From assembly GCA_014904985.1 (NCBI GenBank), contig MU129064.1, positions 62,001 through 126,000 of the forward strand: 64,000 bases of DNA. The letters run 5' to 3'. This DNA is from Hydnum rufescens UP504 (lineage: Eukaryota; Basidiomycota; Agaricomycetes; Cantharellales; Hydnaceae). A model generated the notes under the pieces. That model worked only from the letters and a program-made list of their open reading frames with translations, ran no database searches and had not been told where the DNA came from. A program made the position numbers and the translations under genes. How positions within the stretch are numbered: the stretch's first letter is position 1; each line of letters starts with the position of its first letter. This document shows, piece after piece, positions 62,317 to 64,000 of this stretch.

Positions 62317-64000
62317 TACCACCTGTATACCATGTCGAAAGGGTTAACTATATTGTGTTGTTGTGAAGTTCCCCTCTAATTTTCTTGTTGTCCCTGCTGA
62401 ACGCTACTATCTTATAATAGTGCCTTTCTATCTGAGGCCAATTTTTTATGCGTGGTTCCACGATTCACCACTCTAAAATATGCAGCTTCCGAACAATTCT
62501 CCAGAGACTAGCCCAAGCTGAACGCGAGTTTAGTGCAGTGGTATTGCACATCTCGGTCGTGTTTGGGCTATTAACGATTTGGACAGAAATTTCCAATCCT
62601 TTCCCCCCAGATACAAGGATTTGATCTTCGATTTGTCTTGGTTCCATTCTTGATTACGTCTCTATCATCTATCTGATACCAAGTCGAATCATGCTCGGGA
62701 TCCTCTGTCAGTCAAATAGACGATCTTGGTCTGTCAATAGGGTGTTCGTACGGATGTCGATGACAATCGTACCCTGACAATGGAGGATCGCTCCACCTCG
62801 GGCTCAGGGATCAAGTACATGACCTTTATCGGAGTCCAACATAGTTTCTCTTTGCTTCGTGATAGCGTCTAGTCTACTAGGCATCTCGCGTCCATATTAC
62901 CACGGTCGTTCGCCTTACAGACACCTGGGATTAACTCACGGATGGCTCGTACGCCTCAGATATTATTTTGATGCAACGTGATGCCTCTCGATTTCATTCA
63001 GTGGCAGCCCCAGTTGAAAATATGCCGGATACCCCGGTGGCGCGCCTTTTTGGGGCTGTATCCGACCAGAATTTGATGGAACCGAAAGGTATGGCGCAAT
63101 ATTGAATAGAGTGTCTTCCTTGAACACCGGCTGTAACGACGGTTTCAGATCACATCAAGATGCCCTGCGTTTTCCCGTTTCGTCGTATATCCCGCAGACT
63201 CTAAGACACTTTCTCAGGACCATAAACGCTGGGATAAACCCAGTCGCATAGTACGTTGTGTAGCTCCTTCCGCCATCTGTCACGCGACTCACGCCCTCGA
63301 TCATGGAAGAAAAAATATGAAAAATTCAGCACACTCAGCTTCAATACCACCATGAAGCGTGGGTCAATTTCCCTTCTTTTTTTAACGTGCCTTCCTCATG
63401 GCCATCTTAGCGCCGAGCGGCTTCTCGGTCCGAAGTCCGGCATCTGTGGCACTGACTCAGGTACAACAATACTCTCTCACAAACGATGTTTATTGAGGTG
63501 TATGGTACGCTCCACGCACTGGCTCAAATCCATAATTTTTCGTGGCCTTGGACATCCTTTCCATATTAAATTCTGTATATAGATTCTCGGATTTGGGCGA
63601 GATCCATCGACTGGTGCTCGCGAAAGATGGGAATGGATCTCTACGTGGTGCTGCGCCGCTGCAGACCGTCTACCGGACGGTACCTGATCGACCTGTTCGC
63701 CTATCACTCAGCAACGAGTCGTTTGAAGAGCAGGATCTCTGGAAAGGGGAATGTCGCACCTTTAAATCGAGCTGGATATGGATCGTAACTGCTGGCGATC
63801 CATTTTGAATTCCAGGTGCTTGTTGTTGACCTGAGGGACCATCCTACAGTGTGGCGCGTGTTCGGTGTTGTGAGCAGGTCAGAATATAGTTTCATGATAT
63901 ACATCAGATTGAACGCACCTGACGCCGATGACAAGTTTCGATTGTCCGTCCCGAGGCCAGAGGCGAGGATCAAGCTGGGGTCCCACTGATCGAGCATGTA
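62317..64000. other. Right edge: no complete gene; possible partial plus-strand gene from 63352
   Basis: Bases 62317-63340 show no supported open frame. From ATG 63352 a possible first exon reads MKRGSISLLFLTCLPHGHLS, with a weak signal-peptide look. A GTACAA donor near 63460 and a TATATAG acceptor near 63583 follow, then FSDLGEIHRLVLAKDGNGSL. Farther on, about 63816-63990 is open and protein-like after a CCAG acceptor (VLVVDLRDHPTVWRVFGVV; RLNAPDADDKFRLSVPRPEA). These pieces do not join in one frame, and no family is recognised. The gene, if real, runs off the window. Confidence 0.25.

Overview
The window looks like nuclear DNA of a filamentous basidiomycete, probably an Agaricomycete. Genes are dense and on both strands. 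Almost every one is cut by many introns of about 50-65 bases with GT..AG ends and short polypyrimidine tracts. The protein set is typically fungal: a TORC2 Sin1 subunit, Kei1, a Ser-rich GPI-anchored secreted protein, a LaeA-like methyltransferase and a GATA factor. I see no rRNA, tRNA, CRISPR or intact transposon. Gene ends come from hand splicing guided by family conservation, so outer limits of the well-known genes are good but some inner junctions are approximate.

Layout. 1-1.3 kb: unresolved coding-like sequence. 1.3-9.5 kb: SIN1 (minus) head-to-head with a MATE transporter (plus), then a small acidic unknown protein. 9.5-14.4 kb: an accessory block with two inverted, diverged copies of an unknown gene (one decayed) around a solitary protein with PD-(D/E)XK-like signatures. 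14.4-31.7 kb: a GPI-anchored secreted protein, RNA polymerase III subunit RPC2, NOC2, NOSIP, the helicase DED1, a zinc-motif unknown protein and a GATA factor. 31.7-34.5 kb: gene-poor. 34.5-50.6 kb: an ADF-H/coiled-coil/PH protein, a CLC channel/exchanger, MMS19, a class I methyltransferase, KEI1 and a PQ-loop transporter. 52-62.3 kb: a LaeA-like methyltransferase, the catalytic subunit of DNA polymerase delta (POL3), a TMEM14 protein and a class II eIF4E. The right edge is unresolved.

Together these are mostly housekeeping genes: transcription of small RNAs (RPC2), ribosome assembly (NOC2), translation (DED1, eIF4E), replication (POL3), Fe-S delivery (MMS19, whose clients include POL3), Golgi sphingolipid synthesis (KEI1), ion and metabolite transport, and TORC2 signalling. 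Many lie in head-to-head pairs sharing short intergenic regions: SIN1/MATE, the GPI protein/RPC2, NOC2/NOSIP, CLC/MMS19 (69 bases), methyltransferase/KEI1 and POL3/TMEM14.

Caution on quality. At least a dozen single-base insertions or deletions break otherwise conserved reading frames in essential genes, several in C or G runs, and MMS19 contains a broken tandem copy of itself. This is better explained by an unpolished assembly than by pseudogenes. I did not find a convincing new multi-gene system. The most unusual items are the inverted unknown-gene pair, the solitary nuclease-like protein, a 7-base microexon in RPC2 and the ADF-H/PH fusion.
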